Assembly: GCA_026545225.1 (NCBI GenBank)
Contig: CM048850.1
Span: 5,398,001 to 5,462,000, forward strand
Direction of reading: 5' to 3'
DNA from: Cornus controversa
Lineage: Eukaryota > Streptophyta > Magnoliopsida > Cornales > Cornaceae
Length of the DNA stretch: 64,000 nt
Shown here: positions 49,041 to 59,660 of the stretch, one piece after another
How positions within the stretch are numbered: position 1 is the stretch's first letter
Layout: each line of letters begins with the position of its first letter
Notes under the pieces: model-generated
The model's database searches: none
What the model was told of the DNA's origin: nothing
The model's input: the letters and a program-made list of their open reading frames with translations, nothing else
Made by a program: the position numbers and the translations under genes

Positions 49041-51804
49041 ACTACTCTCTCATTTTTCCCGTTCTCTTCACAACGGTCCTATACATGCATTTCAAACATA
49101 CATGGATCAAGCACTTCAATTTCATGCCTCACAATGCACAAGCTAGTTAAAAGAAAACATAGCATGCATTTCTCCCTACATAAACCCACATATAACCACG
49201 TATGTGTCATTTTCCTCCCATATATGAAATATGGATGCATATATACATAGCATAGTATTTTCATGCATCAACCCATGCTTATGAATACTAAAAAGAAGTA
49301 TTTAGCATACTTTTCATCACATTCCAACACATATAACGCATACATGTTCCAAGACTTGCATAACATCTCACATAAGCAAAACACTTCAACTTCAGCACAT
49401 TTTTATCATGCTACAACCAATGCATACATTTCCTATACACAGATAGCATGCATTTCATTTACGTAATCCCACATGTAGTCACGTACATGTCAAATCATGC
49501 ATTTAAATCACATATGCACATACACTAGCATAAATATAGTCATGCTCTCATTAAATGCATGTATTCACTACAAGCAGCTAACATGCATTCCAATCACAAT
49601 ATATAATCACATATATATTACGTCACCCACATATGTAACGAGAACATATAGAACACCTAGCATATCATTTCTATCACTACACCCATATATATACTCACAT
49701 ATATATACTGAACATCATGCATAAGAGTCACATATGCCTACAAGATAACACATAGCTAAACAGGTATTATTTAGCATACTTTTCATAAACTTTAATCTAT
49801 ACCGTACATGCATATCACAATGCAAGGAAGCACTTAAATTTAAACATGCTTTCGCGTCCCTAACCCACATATATATATACACATATATACATTTTCACTC
49901 ACATCCCACGTATACCCAATGTCCACCTCTATACATATATATATGCACACATATATGTATATACACATACCACATATGATCAAATTAAGACATATGTAAA
50001 TTACTCAATGTAATTAAAATATACGTAAGAGATAGAGGCAAGAATCAACTTGCCTTAGGTCCCGCTTTTACTGTGCCCGCGCCTGCAAATCGGCCTGTTT
50101 CCAAGCCCGATCCAGTCCTATGTCGAAGTCCACACGAACAATTCCATGAACCAATTCATATCATTTTGTTTCCATGCTTGGTCCAACCCACATCTTGGTT
50201 CCAATCCAATCCGGCTCCATTTCAAATCTAAAGCCCAATTTAAACCAATCCAAATTTAATTCCAACCCAACTCCAAGGTCCAAGCTCGCTATTAATGAGG
50301 GCCCAAATCCCAAACCATTACTTTCAAGCCCAATACCAAGCTGTCACCTTTCAAACTTTACAAACTATGGCAGCCACCATAGGTGGTTGAAACCACCACA
50401 AACACCATAGCTAATCTGACCTTCACTTTCACATGTGAACCACCACTAGCCACCATCAGCCGGAGTCTTGCACCACCTCCATCAACAATCGAACCCCAAA
50501 CAAGCTACTCCTGGCACCAACTCCACTAGAAACAACCAAGGAGAACCCAAGTGGAACTCATTCGAAAACCAAACCCAAGCTGCAACACAAAAAACCCAGT
50601 TGACCCAACACGAACCCATTACCGAAAACATTTCTACAACCGAGCCAAACGCCGCCGTGTCACGGCCGAACCCAACACAAGCCACTGGCCACCATCACCG
50701 GTAGCCCCTCATCCGTACAACCACAGCTGACCACCAACCAAACAGAGAACAAGGGGTTCAAAACCTGAATCCCATCAGCACCACGGTCGAACCCAACCGA
50801 GCTCAACCCCCAAATCAGACCAAACCCAGCCAAACCGAGCCACCACGCGACACCGGCAACTCCACCACCGTGATCCCCTCAGTCGAACGAACCCACAGTC
50901 ACCACCACCGTCGTTACCAGCCATGGCCGCCGAGAAGGAACCTGGCACAAGATCAAACCCCAAAAATTGTGAAACCCGACTCCGCAACGGCCCATCAAGC
51001 TCCGACCACGGCTCACCGTGGAGCGCACCACCGAGCCTAGCGACGGTCGTGTCCTCACCGTCACGGCCAGCACCGGAACCAGCCGCTCCCCCTCCCGATT
51101 TCCCTTTCTCTCTCTTCCTTCTCGACTTCTCTCTCTCCTCGATTTCTCATTCTCTCTCTTCTTTTCCTTTTTCTTTTCTTTCTTCTTTTTCTTTTCTTTT
51201 TGTCTTTTTCTTCTTTTCTCCTTTTCTTTTCTCAGCTGATTCCTTCTCCTCCTTTCATTTCTTATCTTCTTTTCTTACTTCATTATACACAACATATACA
51301 CATATACTTGTAATCATGCATGTGCACCCACCTTTCTTCATAATTGCATATAAGCCCATGCATATACACAATTTTATGTGTATATATAATAATGTAGGTA
51401 CTTAATAGATATATTTATAATTTAATATAAATATATCCCCTATATATATATATATACACGTATCCTCCGGCATTACTATAATTCCACGTACAAAATCTTC
51501 TCCATCTCTTTATAAATATATAATTCCATGTATATATATACCCACCTTTGTTCCGAATTTAACTTATTCGAAAAAATTAAATTCGGTCAAAATTCACCCA
51601 GAACCGGTCAAAATAATTCCGGTCCTTACATATATCATGTTTATTCACAAGCAATGCATATATAAGAATGCATTAAACAGAAATCATGCTTCACAATAAA
51701 CAATGTAAGCAATTTAAATCACTTATCTCTCTCTTGGACTCAACCTGATGCCCTAGCATAGTTCTTGACCAACCATGCGACCTGGGATACTGCTCACAAT
51801 TTCA

Positions 51805-52150
51805 AAATTCATCACCGAGTACTCCGTACTCCAAGGTGATTAGATCATTTCAAAATTTTAACCGCAAACTTCGTCCTCCAAGGTGGTTAGATAGTTTCGA
51901 AATACATCACCGAGAACTCCATCCTCCAAGGTGATTAGACCGTTTTAAGATTTTCACCGAGAACTCTGTCCTCTAAGGTAATTAGATAGTTTTAAAATAC
52001 ATCACTGAGAACTCTGTCGTCTAAGGTGATTAGACCGTATAAGATTCTCATCGAGTATCCACCTACTCCCAGGTGATTTGATAGTTTCAGAATACATCAT
52101 CGAGAACTCCGTCCTCCAAGGTGATTAAATCGTTCATGACCACACTGAGC
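51805..52150 (-). repeat. tandem hairpin array in the older LTR sequence
   Basis: About six diverged units with CACCGAGAACTC, then CGTCCTCCAAGGTGATTAGA. It is related to the arrays at 16960 and 48755 but outside the TATAT-flanked copy, so it belongs to the older host LTR. Confidence 0.7.
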
Positions 52151-52683
52151 ATTTGTTGCTCTAAGTGAATAGGTTATTCTACCACTTTTCTCGTTCTCCT
52201 CACAACGGCCCTATATATGCATTTTGAACATATAAAGATCAAGCATTCAAAATTCATGCTTCACAATGTATAAGCTAATTATAAAGACACTTAGCATGTA
52301 TTTCACCTCCCCGTGTCACTTAACGTACCTTCCTGGACTCTATTTTTGATTTCAAAAACTCCTACGGCCTTGAAATCACTTCCTCTACTCTCTAAAAATT
52401 TCATTTAAGTCATTCCCAAAAATAAATAATTTCCAAAATTTTTTGCATTTCCGGGTCCACTTAACTGCATCTCGAACCCCAGTTTGACCAAAAAGTTAAA
52501 CTTCTCCAAATGTCTCTAAAACTTACCAAAACCCTTATAACACTTTCCAAACATGTTCCCCATACTCAAAACATGTTAAACACTACTCAAAATGCATTTA
52601 TGGCACTTACAATGCGAAAAATGCAAATCAGCCAAAATTGGTCATCGTCTCTATATCTACGCTTGCTAACTCCAGTACTGCAG

Positions 52684-52765
52684 CAGAGAGACAAATACGC
52701 AACTGAGGAAAGATTTGATAGAACATTTGTAGAATAGAATTGGTGATGAAGATGAATACGTTTAA
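52684..52765 (+). pseudogene. Harbinger transposase, C-terminal remnant
   Basis: After one frame correction the sequence reads YATEKDLIEHL, a TAG in the position where relatives have Trp, then NRIGDEDEYV and a stop (52763-52765). Plant Harbinger transposases end in DLIEHLWNR or similar, so this is the natural C-terminus. Only the last 25 or so residues remain. The central catalytic part between 46920 and here was not found anywhere in the window. Confidence 0.72.
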
Positions 52766-52929
52766 GTTTATGTTGCTTTTTTATGTACTAAAAGCTTTAA
52801 TTTATGTTACTTTTTTTATGTACTAGAATCTTTAAGTCATATTGCATTTTTATGCTTTTAAGATGTTACAAAATATTATGCAATAAAATATTGATTATGA
52901 AATTATTTTTTACACGAAAATATTATTCA

Positions 52930-53088
52930 CCCAATACAATATAAGTTAAAATAGTACAATATTCATTATGGATTAAACAAAAATAACATAAGTTAAAACA
53001 GTAAAATATCCATTATAGATTAAACAAAATAACATAAGTTAAAACAATACAATATCCATTATGGATTAAACAAAAATAATAAAACAAT
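52930..53088. repeat. 48-bp minisatellite, three to four units
   Basis: Units contain AATATCCATTATGGATTAAAC, then AAAAATAACATAAGTTAAAAC. They lie between the two convergent Harbinger genes. Each unit contains the dyad ATCCATTATGGAT. Confidence 0.8.
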
Positions 53089-53089
53089 A

Positions 53090-54248
53090 CAATTTGCATA
53101 AATCTTATGGAGTGCTAGGTGGGCCAGCGCGTCTATCTATTTTCATCAGTATCTGCTATTGTTTTTTGATAAGACATGCTCTCCTTACTTCTGTTGGCAC
53201 TGAATTTGGATCTTTTAACATCAACTCCTCTTCTCAGATGCTTGCTTCATGTCTTACTAACTCCCGTTCTCTTTCAATTTCTTTCAGCTTTATCTCCAAA
53301 ATACAACATGTCATACCTTCAAGTTTGGATGTTGCTTGCAGAAAATTGTCATAGTATGAAGCTTATAAGTTGCCAAAATCTATCTATTTTTTCTTATTTC
53401 GAGTCTGCTTCGCCACTTTACGTCCTGTTGGTCGGTTTAATAATTGATATTCAATAATACCGAGTGAATCTTCTGACATGTTGAATTATGCCGATCCTTC
53501 GCAAGGACTAGAATCGTGCCCTGCATTATTTGATGGAGTTGATGAGTTTGAGCAAGCAACATGCTCATTGATATTGATTCTAGTACTCCTCTTCTTCGCA
53601 TGCGTAATTTTAGATTTATTTTTTCCTTATTCGAGAGAATATGCATGCCATTTTGAACAATTTTTCAAGATGTTCAAACAATCATAAATCTTAAAGTCCT
53701 CATTCATAGTGGAACGATAAAGATGTTGAGTTGATGTAATCTAAATTAAATCATTGCACAATAATTAGAACCAAAATATTTAAAATAATTATCTATTTAA
53801 AAATGATACAATAAAGAATTTAATTAAAATAATTAACTTACCATATCATGATTGTTGAAGCCACTAGTCTGATTCATTTCGACTGCATTCAAGCATCCAG
53901 ATGATTTGTTAATTTTTTCTTAGATGGTGGACCAACGATTACTCAAATTGCAGTTGTTTCGGGCAGTTGGAGATCTAAGTTGTTTTTTAAATTCGACGAT
54001 ATTTTTTTCCCATAATGTTGACTTCGGTTGATCTGCACCAATCAATGAATCATTGTTAACGGCATTCGAGGAACCGGTTGCTTTTGAGAAAGTCTGACAT
54101 TATTGGATTGTGACAATTTGGGTGAATAAAAAGGTATTGGTTGAGTAGATGAAGATTGGGAATCACCACCATAATATTTATAAGATCAGTTGAATGACAA
54201 AAAATCATCATTTGATAAAGGGTTGAAATGTGGTGGTGTAGAATCCAT
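53090..54248 (-). pseudogene. Harbinger second protein, Myb/NAM-associated type
   Basis: The start ATG at 54248-54246 opens MDSTPHFNPLSNDDFLSFN. Downstream, across frame changes, come RWSTIQEKINKSSGCLNAVE-like sequence with NQTSGFNNHDM, then EDFKIYDCLNILKNCSKWH, then RPTGRKVAKQTRNKKK. These are the conserved parts of the plant Harbinger ORF1 family, often annotated as NAM-associated or GST-T3-like. In active elements this protein partners the transposase. Several stops and shifts are visible, so it is dead. An AT-rich stretch (53690-53850) may be its intron. Confidence 0.75.
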
Positions 54249-54800
54249 GAAATTAAATTTTGTAACAAAAAAAAAAAGTTAAGATTGAAAAAATAATGAA
54301 TTCTAGGGTTCAAGGAGGAGAAAATCTGGATAATTGGTTGTGAGATGAATAAATGTAGAGATTGTTGTATTTATAGAGGTGAAAAAAGAAAAAAAAACAA
54401 AAAAATATAAAAAAATAGTTTTTTAAACATTTTTTCTTAATAGAGCCATTTGGAACAGTGCCAAACGGCTCTAACCAACACCTGATTTTTTTTATTTTAT
54501 TTTTTAAAAAAAAAAAAAGCCATCAAAAAGCACAAAAAAACTATTGCAACAGCCACATGACCGTTATTTTTAAAATTCACTACGCTGGCCCACCATTTTG
54601 CTTCGCCGGATAGAGTGCCAAATTTTGCTAAGCGTTAAGCGAGGCTCATTGTGGGACCCATTTGCTTTGGCTAAGCCATGGAAGATGCTCTTATCAACTT
54701 TAAAATAGCATATTGTTGGGACTATTTTTCACGATGTCACATTCTCAATCGGTCCTACTAATGCCAAATTGGTAGTCATGTGGCGTCATTTTTTGGTGCT

Positions 54801-55169
54801 CAAAAGAAAGGAAGAACATTTATTGGAGAGGTGTCACGCGTCAAAATACCACCGGAGATTGTAGACTTTCTTACACACTAATTATTTTTTTTATTGATTT
54901 CTTTTTTCAGCTACTTGATCTAATTATTTATTTATTTACTGTGAATTTCTCGCTTAGAACGCGCAACACATAGAAGTTTTACTAGTATTAAAGATAAATT
55001 CGTGTAAGATGTCTATTGAAGTTGTCAGTCCTCACTCTATTCAAGGAAAAACAAAAATGTCCTTACGTATTCTTTAGATTAATATAAACTTGTTACTCTG
55101 CTTGCTTTTGCTAGCTGGTGGCTTCTCAGTCTTTGACCTCCTCGAGATCTCTCAACTACAAGTGCAACA
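54801..55169 (+). promoter_or_regulatory. 5' flank of the dioxygenase pseudogene
   Basis: A TATA-like AATATAAAC (55081-55089) lies about 85 bp before the start codon and is followed by a pyrimidine-rich leader (GGCTTCTCAGTCTTTGACC). The remaining sequence shows nothing specific. Repeat A ends just upstream, near 54800. Confidence 0.4.
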
Positions 55170-56051
55170 ATGGCTTCATCAAAAAAGTCTGAACCCATAA
55201 GTGATGTCATCGATTTTGTGGTGAACAAAGGTCATGGAATAAAGGGTCTTGTGGATTTATATATGGGTGGTCTTGAAAGAGTTCCTGAACAATACATCCA
55301 ACCTCTTGAAGAAAGACTAGCTGAGATGAAGATCAGCAGAGCAGTGACTGAAGAAGAGTCCATTCCAGTCATCGACGTATCAGACTGGGATGATCTCAAG
55401 GTTGCAGAATCAATCTATGAGGCCGCAAACAAGTTCGGGTTCTTTCAGATAATCAATCATGGGGTGGCTCTTGAGGTTCTTGAGGAGGTGAAAGAAGCCG
55501 GTCACCAGTTCTTTGGTTTGCCAGATGAAGAGAGAAAGAAGTATTTAAGGAAAATTCACCAACTGATACAATACAGTTGAGGACAAGCTTTAATCCTCAC
55601 AAAGAGAAGGTTTTGGAGTGGAAAGATCACCTTTTCCATATTTATGCTCCCCAAAATGAGGGATTTGCATTGTGGCCACCTGTGTCCAAGTAAGTAATTA
55701 GTAAATGCTCTCAATTAATTGTATGCTACTTCACAAGTCAACAAAAAAAATTAATATTGCCTCGATAAGGAAATGAAAATAGCTTAGAACAACTTTTAAA
55801 ATTTTTCTTAAATTTTTATTTTTAAAACATTTGAATTTTCAAACATAATTCATTGTAGGGATTTAGTGTTGGAATACATGAAGTTGGTTAAACCTGTTAT
55901 AAAAGGCTACTAAAGGTGCTAATGAAGGGACTAAATATTGTGAAAACAGAAGAAGAAGAAGCATCATCTTTGTTAATCTGAATACTTTACTAATTTCTAC
56001 AGTAAAGCTCACGATGGGAAGGAGAGTGTTGAATTTGTCAAGATTAGTTGA
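55170..56051 (+). pseudogene. 2-oxoglutarate/Fe(II) dioxygenase, feruloyl-CoA 6'-hydroxylase-like
   Basis: Exon 1 starts MASSKKSEPISDVIDFVVNK and has the N-terminal dioxygenase domain: VPEQYIQPLEERLAEMKIS, then SIPVIDVSDWDDLKVAESIY, then FGFFQIINHGVALEVLEEV and HQFFGLPDEERKKY. This resembles coumaroyl/feruloyl-CoA ortho-hydroxylases of coumarin synthesis. A frameshift follows near 55550; the other frame continues with RTSFNPHKEKVLEWKDHLF to FALWPPVSK and a GTAAGT donor at 55690. Exon 2 starts at 55859 (KDLVLEYMKLVKPVIKG), shifts frame near 55910, then jumps to the family C-terminus KAHDGKESVEFVKI (56008-56048). The jelly-roll core with the HxD...H iron site and the Arg that binds 2-oxoglutarate is missing. 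It is a dead internal-deletion copy; substrate is inferred from similarity only. Confidence 0.85.
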
Positions 56052-57430
56052 TATTAATTAATTGTCCCCACTGGAATATATATTAATGGATCCATCAGTG
56101 AATGTAAAGTATTCCCGATGCGAGTCCATGATACTGCCGTCGGCACTGTTATACACTAATATATATATATATTCATCTGCCCCATTCAAGTCACTTGTTT
56201 AAACTTTAACACTACTATTCTATTTGTTATACTAGAAGTGGTATCAAGCCTTGGAATATAATTTTTTTAAACACCCACTTGAAATCAAAACCATCTTCAG
56301 TGTCCAGGACACCATTAAAGTCACTTTTTATGAGTTTTTTTGACCATTATGAACTCAATATTGATGTCGGTTTGTCATTTGGACAATCCTATTAGAAGTT
56401 AACTTTTTAAAATGACTGTTTTACCCTTATTTGGGGTTTCGATCACATTGGGATACTTGGGAAGACTCATGATTCCCATAAATATCGTTTTATTGGGTTT
56501 TGGAATATTTTGAACACATTGGCGAAGTTCGTTTATCAATTTGACAATTAGATCTTCGATTATCTATTTTGGGCTGCACATATGGGCCTTTTTGTGGGCC
56601 GTTCTTGAGAAATGGAATATGGGCCTGGTGCTTTTGATGGAGGTTTTGTAACGAAATTTGGAGGAAAAAAATGGAGTGTCTACACACATCAACTTGAGTC
56701 CAGCATAAATTAAGTTTGGATTATAGTTTTTGTCTAAAGCCCAACCCTACTTGTGTAATCAATCCCGGATGAAAATTTTGCTTCAATTAGGACAAGGTTC
56801 AGGCTAGCCTACCCAAGTTACATCTATTTAGCGTGGTATTTTTTGTGCTTCCATTATTCAGATACCAGTAAGATATTTTTTTTCTTAATGATTTTAAAAT
56901 ACTTTTTTGTTTTATTAAAGTATTTGCTAATCTATAAAGCCTTATGCCTATTTATTAAACTTAAACCTTCTCATTTTTTTTTTCTAAATTCCCTTTTGTA
57001 ACTTTTGTTAACTGGTTATATAATTCATGTTCAACATACTAAAAATATATCCTAAGAGAATAAAAAAAATAAGACCATAAAAGCCTATCAATTAAGTGAT
57101 TTCAATATTATTATTATACCAGCAGTACGGTTAGAGGTTGAAACCTTTATTATCATCAGTCAAATATTTTACTGTGAAAGGAAATAAAAAACTTTTTTAT
57201 GATTTACTATCAGTCAAATATTTAAGAATAATTTCAGTAAGATATTCAAAAAAAAATGTTTAATTTGAACAAATTTAACTACAAGTAACATGTCAAGATT
57301 CAAACAATAATTGTTCCGAATGTCACTTTCTACAAAAAAATTAATTCAAGAACTGCTAAATTTTAATTTTATGATTTCTTTTTCTTGGATGATAGGATCA
57401 CCTATGTCTAATGATTTTCTCATATATATT
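56052..57430. other. non-coding flank with one 155-bp repeat unit
   Basis: 56390-56560 in reverse complement matches one unit of the array at 12685-13310: AATGTGTTCAAAATATTCC, then CATGAGTCTTCCC, then CCAAATAAGGGTAAAACAGTC. A TGGTATCAAGCC word (56239-56250) looks like a PBS, but no LTR pair was found. The rest is AT-rich with no recognisable gene. Confidence 0.5.
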
Positions 57431-57445
57431 AATGTACAAGTTTTA

Positions 57446-58918
57446 AAAGTGGGAGGTTAAGAATACCTTAAGAAAAATGAAATCGAGGAGGGCTTTAGGA
57501 CCCGATGACATTCCTACCGAGGTGTGGAAGTGTCTAGGAGAAGTTGACTTGTCTTGGTTAACAAAATTATTTAATAAAATTAAAACAACTAAGAGGATGT
57601 CAAATGAGTGGCACCAAAGTTTTCTTGTACCTATATATAAAAATAAAGGGAACGTACAAAGTTGTAATAGTTATCGTGGTATTAAATTAATGAGTCACAC
57701 TATGAAGCTCTAGGAGAGAATGATTGAACAACGCCTAAGATGAGAGACAAAAGTGTCAGAGAATCAATTTGGATTCATGTCGGGTAGGTCAACGATGGAG
57801 GCTATTCACTTGTCAAAGATATAGAGAGAAGAAGAGAGATCTCTATATTATTTTTATTGAATTGAAGAAAGCCTATAATAGGGTACCTAGAGACATAATA
57901 TGGAGGGTTTTAGAAAATAAAGGAATCACAAAGGGATACATCGACACAATTAAGGACATGTACAATGGGTGTGTAATAATAGTGAGAACACCTGTAGGGG
58001 AAACAAGCAAATTTTTAATCACTGTAGGCTTACACCAAGGGTTAGCATTAAGTCTATACCTCTTTGTTTTAGTGATGAATGAGCTAACAAGACACATCCA
58101 AGATAATATTTCGTGGTGTATGTTGTTTGTCAATGATATTGTTTTAGTTGATGAGACTAGAGAAGGAGTTAATGCCAAATTGGAGGTTTGGAGAGAAGCT
58201 TTAGAACTAAAAAGGTTTAAGATAAGTTAAAATAAAACTGAATAAATGGAATGTAATTTTAGTAATTCTAGAAGGATAAATGAGGATGTAGTGAGGATTA
58301 AGAATCAAGAGGTACAAAAAAGTGAACATTTTTGCTATTTAGGCTCAATTATTCAAAATGAGTGAGAAATTGGAGATGACGTTAATCATAGAATCAAGGC
58401 AGGATGGGTTAAATGGAGGGGTGCATCTATCATATTGTGTGATAGATGTATCCCCTTACGATTGAAAGGGGAGTTTTATTGAACAATTATAGTACCGAAT
58501 GTTGGGCAGCTAGGCAACAACATTTGCATAAAGTGAGTGTCGCAGAAATGCGAATATTGAGATGGATGTGCGGGAAGACTAGAAAGGATATAATTATAAA
58601 TGAATACATTCGGGAGATGGTTGGTGTAGCACCAATTGAAGATAAAATGAGGGAGAATCGGTTAAGATGGTTTGGACATGTGCAAAGAAGACCTTTAACT
58701 GCATCGGTCAGGAAAAGTGACATAGTCCAAATTGAGGGCAATGCTAGGGGAAGAAGAAGACCAAATCTAACATGGGTAGAGGTAGGTAAAGAAAGATATG
58801 ATATCATATGGATTAACTAAGGAGATGACCTTAAATAGAGTGGAATGGAAATATTAGATTCATGTAGCCGACCTCAAGTAATTGGAAAAAGGCTTGGTTG
58901 TTGTTGTTGTTGTATATG
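57446..58918 (+). mobile_element. RTE-clade LINE, 5' truncated, 15-bp target duplication
   Basis: Both flanks carry AATGTACAAGTTTTA (57431-57445 and 58919-58933). The 3' end is the TTG repeat (58895-58912) preceded by the usual CCGACC...TTGG tail of plant RTE elements. Only the RT and C-terminal part is present, 1,473 bp, so the copy was truncated at its 5' end on insertion. LINE age is uncertain, but the exact duplication argues that it is not ancient. Confidence 0.93.
57470..58860 (+). pseudogene. RTE reverse transcriptase, broken
   Basis: Motifs in order are SRRALGPDDIPTEVWKCLG, then WHQSFLVPIYKNKGNVQSCN, then NSYRGIKLMSHTMKL (57670-57710). A second frame follows with [14 protein letters not shown]-like sequence, then [20 protein letters not shown]. 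The catalytic region reads [16 protein letters not shown] where relatives have F-A-D-D, so the first Asp is Asn. A third frame carries the conserved tail VSVAEMRILRWMCGKTRKD and RLRWFGHVQRRP (58530-58700). At least two frameshifts and several stops separate the parts. No endonuclease domain is present because of the 5' truncation. Confidence 0.9.
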
Positions 58919-58933
58919 AATGTACAAGTTTTA

Positions 58934-59300
58934 TCTCATTAACAATCCAAAAAATTTTCCTCCTATGTTATTCAATCGGTTTCCTATGCTTTTTCTTGAT
59001 ATACAAACAATATTTTTTCACTCAATTTGAATAACATAAAGTAGGACTCGTACACTATTTTGGATAAGTAGGACTATAGGAGGGAGAAGAAAGAAGATGA
59101 TAATATTAGTAATAAGAAAAAATATTAGATGAAGGAGTGGATATATATTATAATTTTTATGGGTTAACTTGATTTTTGACTAGTTTTGAGCCTAAATTAC
59201 AAATATAACCATATTCAAATAGCATTAGGTGAAAAAGTGAATTTTGAAGTAATTGCGTATTTGTAGGACTAAGATTGAGGAAGTTGGGAAGGGATATAAG
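58934..59300. other. non-coding flank between LINE and CACTA terminus
   Basis: AT-rich sequence with no recognisable gene or repeat. It is the original flank of the LINE insertion up to the CACTA terminus. Confidence 0.4.
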
Positions 59301-59660
59301 CACTACAAGAAAAATTAATTTTTACGACATAATATTTACGACGTTCTTATGTTTTGGGTCATAAAAAGTACTTTTTACGGGGTTCCACAAGTGGCCCCTT
59401 GTCATTGATTTATAAAAGGTCAAGTTTCACAGCGTTCAAACAGGATCATCGTAAAATAAAGTTTTCACGACGCAGTAAAAACTCCATTAAAGTTTGCATA
59501 TATTAACGACATATTTGGTAAACTTTAATGGGATTCCTAGCCCCTCATGAATAAGTACTAAAAATTACACTTTGATGGGTTACAATGACATATTTGATAA
59601 ACTTTAACGGGATTCCTGGCCCCTCATGAATAAGTACTAAAAATGACACTTTGACGGGTT
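59301..59660 (+). mobile_element. CACTA (EnSpm) terminus, one end only
   Basis: CACTACAAGAAAAATTAA is the standard outer end of plant CACTA elements. The next 200 bp hold subterminal words such as TTTTACGAC, TTTACGACG and TCACGACGC, which recur as expected of transposase-binding repeats. The opposite end (CTTGTAGTG) was not found in the window, so this is either a truncated copy or its end lies beyond 64000. No transposase was recognised. Confidence 0.65.
59501..59660 (+). repeat. 78-bp tandem duplication in the CACTA subterminal region
   Basis: Two adjacent units share GACATATTTG, then TAAACTTTAA, then GGGATTCC, then CCCCTCATGAATAAGTACTA and ACACTTTGA. They differ at a few bases only. Confidence 0.85.

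Larger units (their letters stand above)
47544..51630 (-). mobile_element. reduced LTR element: long LTR plus PBS, TATAT duplication
   Basis: It is flanked by TATAT (47539-47543 and 51631-51635). On the minus strand it reads TGTAAGGACCGG..., a 3,981-bp LTR (51630 to 47650), a GGA spacer, PBS TGGTATCAGAGC (47646-47635), then only about 90 bp. The last about 45 bp (TCGGGGATCGGGGCGTTACA at the end) resemble the LTR's own 3' end. It is a much reduced, broken copy without coding parts, related to the solo LTR at 14386-18503 and inverted relative to it. Confidence 0.78.
46921..52660 (-). repeat. older gypsy-type LTR sequence within the Harbinger element
   Basis: The outer parts, 46921-47543 and 51636-52660, appear to be one older LTR sequence related to the 4.1-kb LTR family. 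The right part resembles 48575-49170 in order, including its own CACCGAG hairpin array. The left part has the phrase GGGGTGAGCACCACGATGAC usual for gypsy LTRs. The younger copy at 47544-51630 splits it at TATAT. Exact outer ends and a target duplication were not found. Confidence 0.6.
46226..54690 (+). mobile_element. PIF/Harbinger DNA transposon, 8.5 kb, nested insert inside
   Basis: Terminal inverted repeats read GAGCAACTCCCATAGCTT at the left and, in reverse complement, GAGCATCTTCCATGGCTT at the right. Both ends are flanked by TTA (46223-46225 and 54691-54693), the TWA duplication of PIF/Harbinger. The ends of a HARBI1-like transposase on the plus strand and a Myb/NAM-associated second protein on the minus strand are both recognisable, so the two genes converge. 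An LTR-derived block (about 46921-52660) sits within the transposase. The element cannot be active. Confidence 0.9.
45805..54800. repeat. repeat A, copy 2, split by a Harbinger element
   Basis: The left part is 45805-46225 and the right part 54691-54800. Together they align with 6017-6600. The junction of copy 1 around 6470-6480 corresponds to the insertion point here, where TTA occurs on both sides of the insert. Confidence 0.75.

Noticed and set aside
50468-51405. Pro/Ser/Thr-rich frames on both strands
   Set aside because: They are the counterpart of the same GC-rich and pyrimidine-rich LTR parts. There is no domain, and the frame differs from the other copy.
56063-56250. Small LTR-like segment (TGTCCCC start) followed by a TGGTATCAAGCC PBS-like word, possible TRIM element
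   Set aside because: No second LTR copy, no polypurine tract and no TG...CA pair with a duplication could be found; the PBS match is partial.
57873-58178. Minus-strand frame of 101 codons
   Set aside because: It is the shadow of the RTE reverse transcriptase on the opposite strand; the same applies to 58487-58807.
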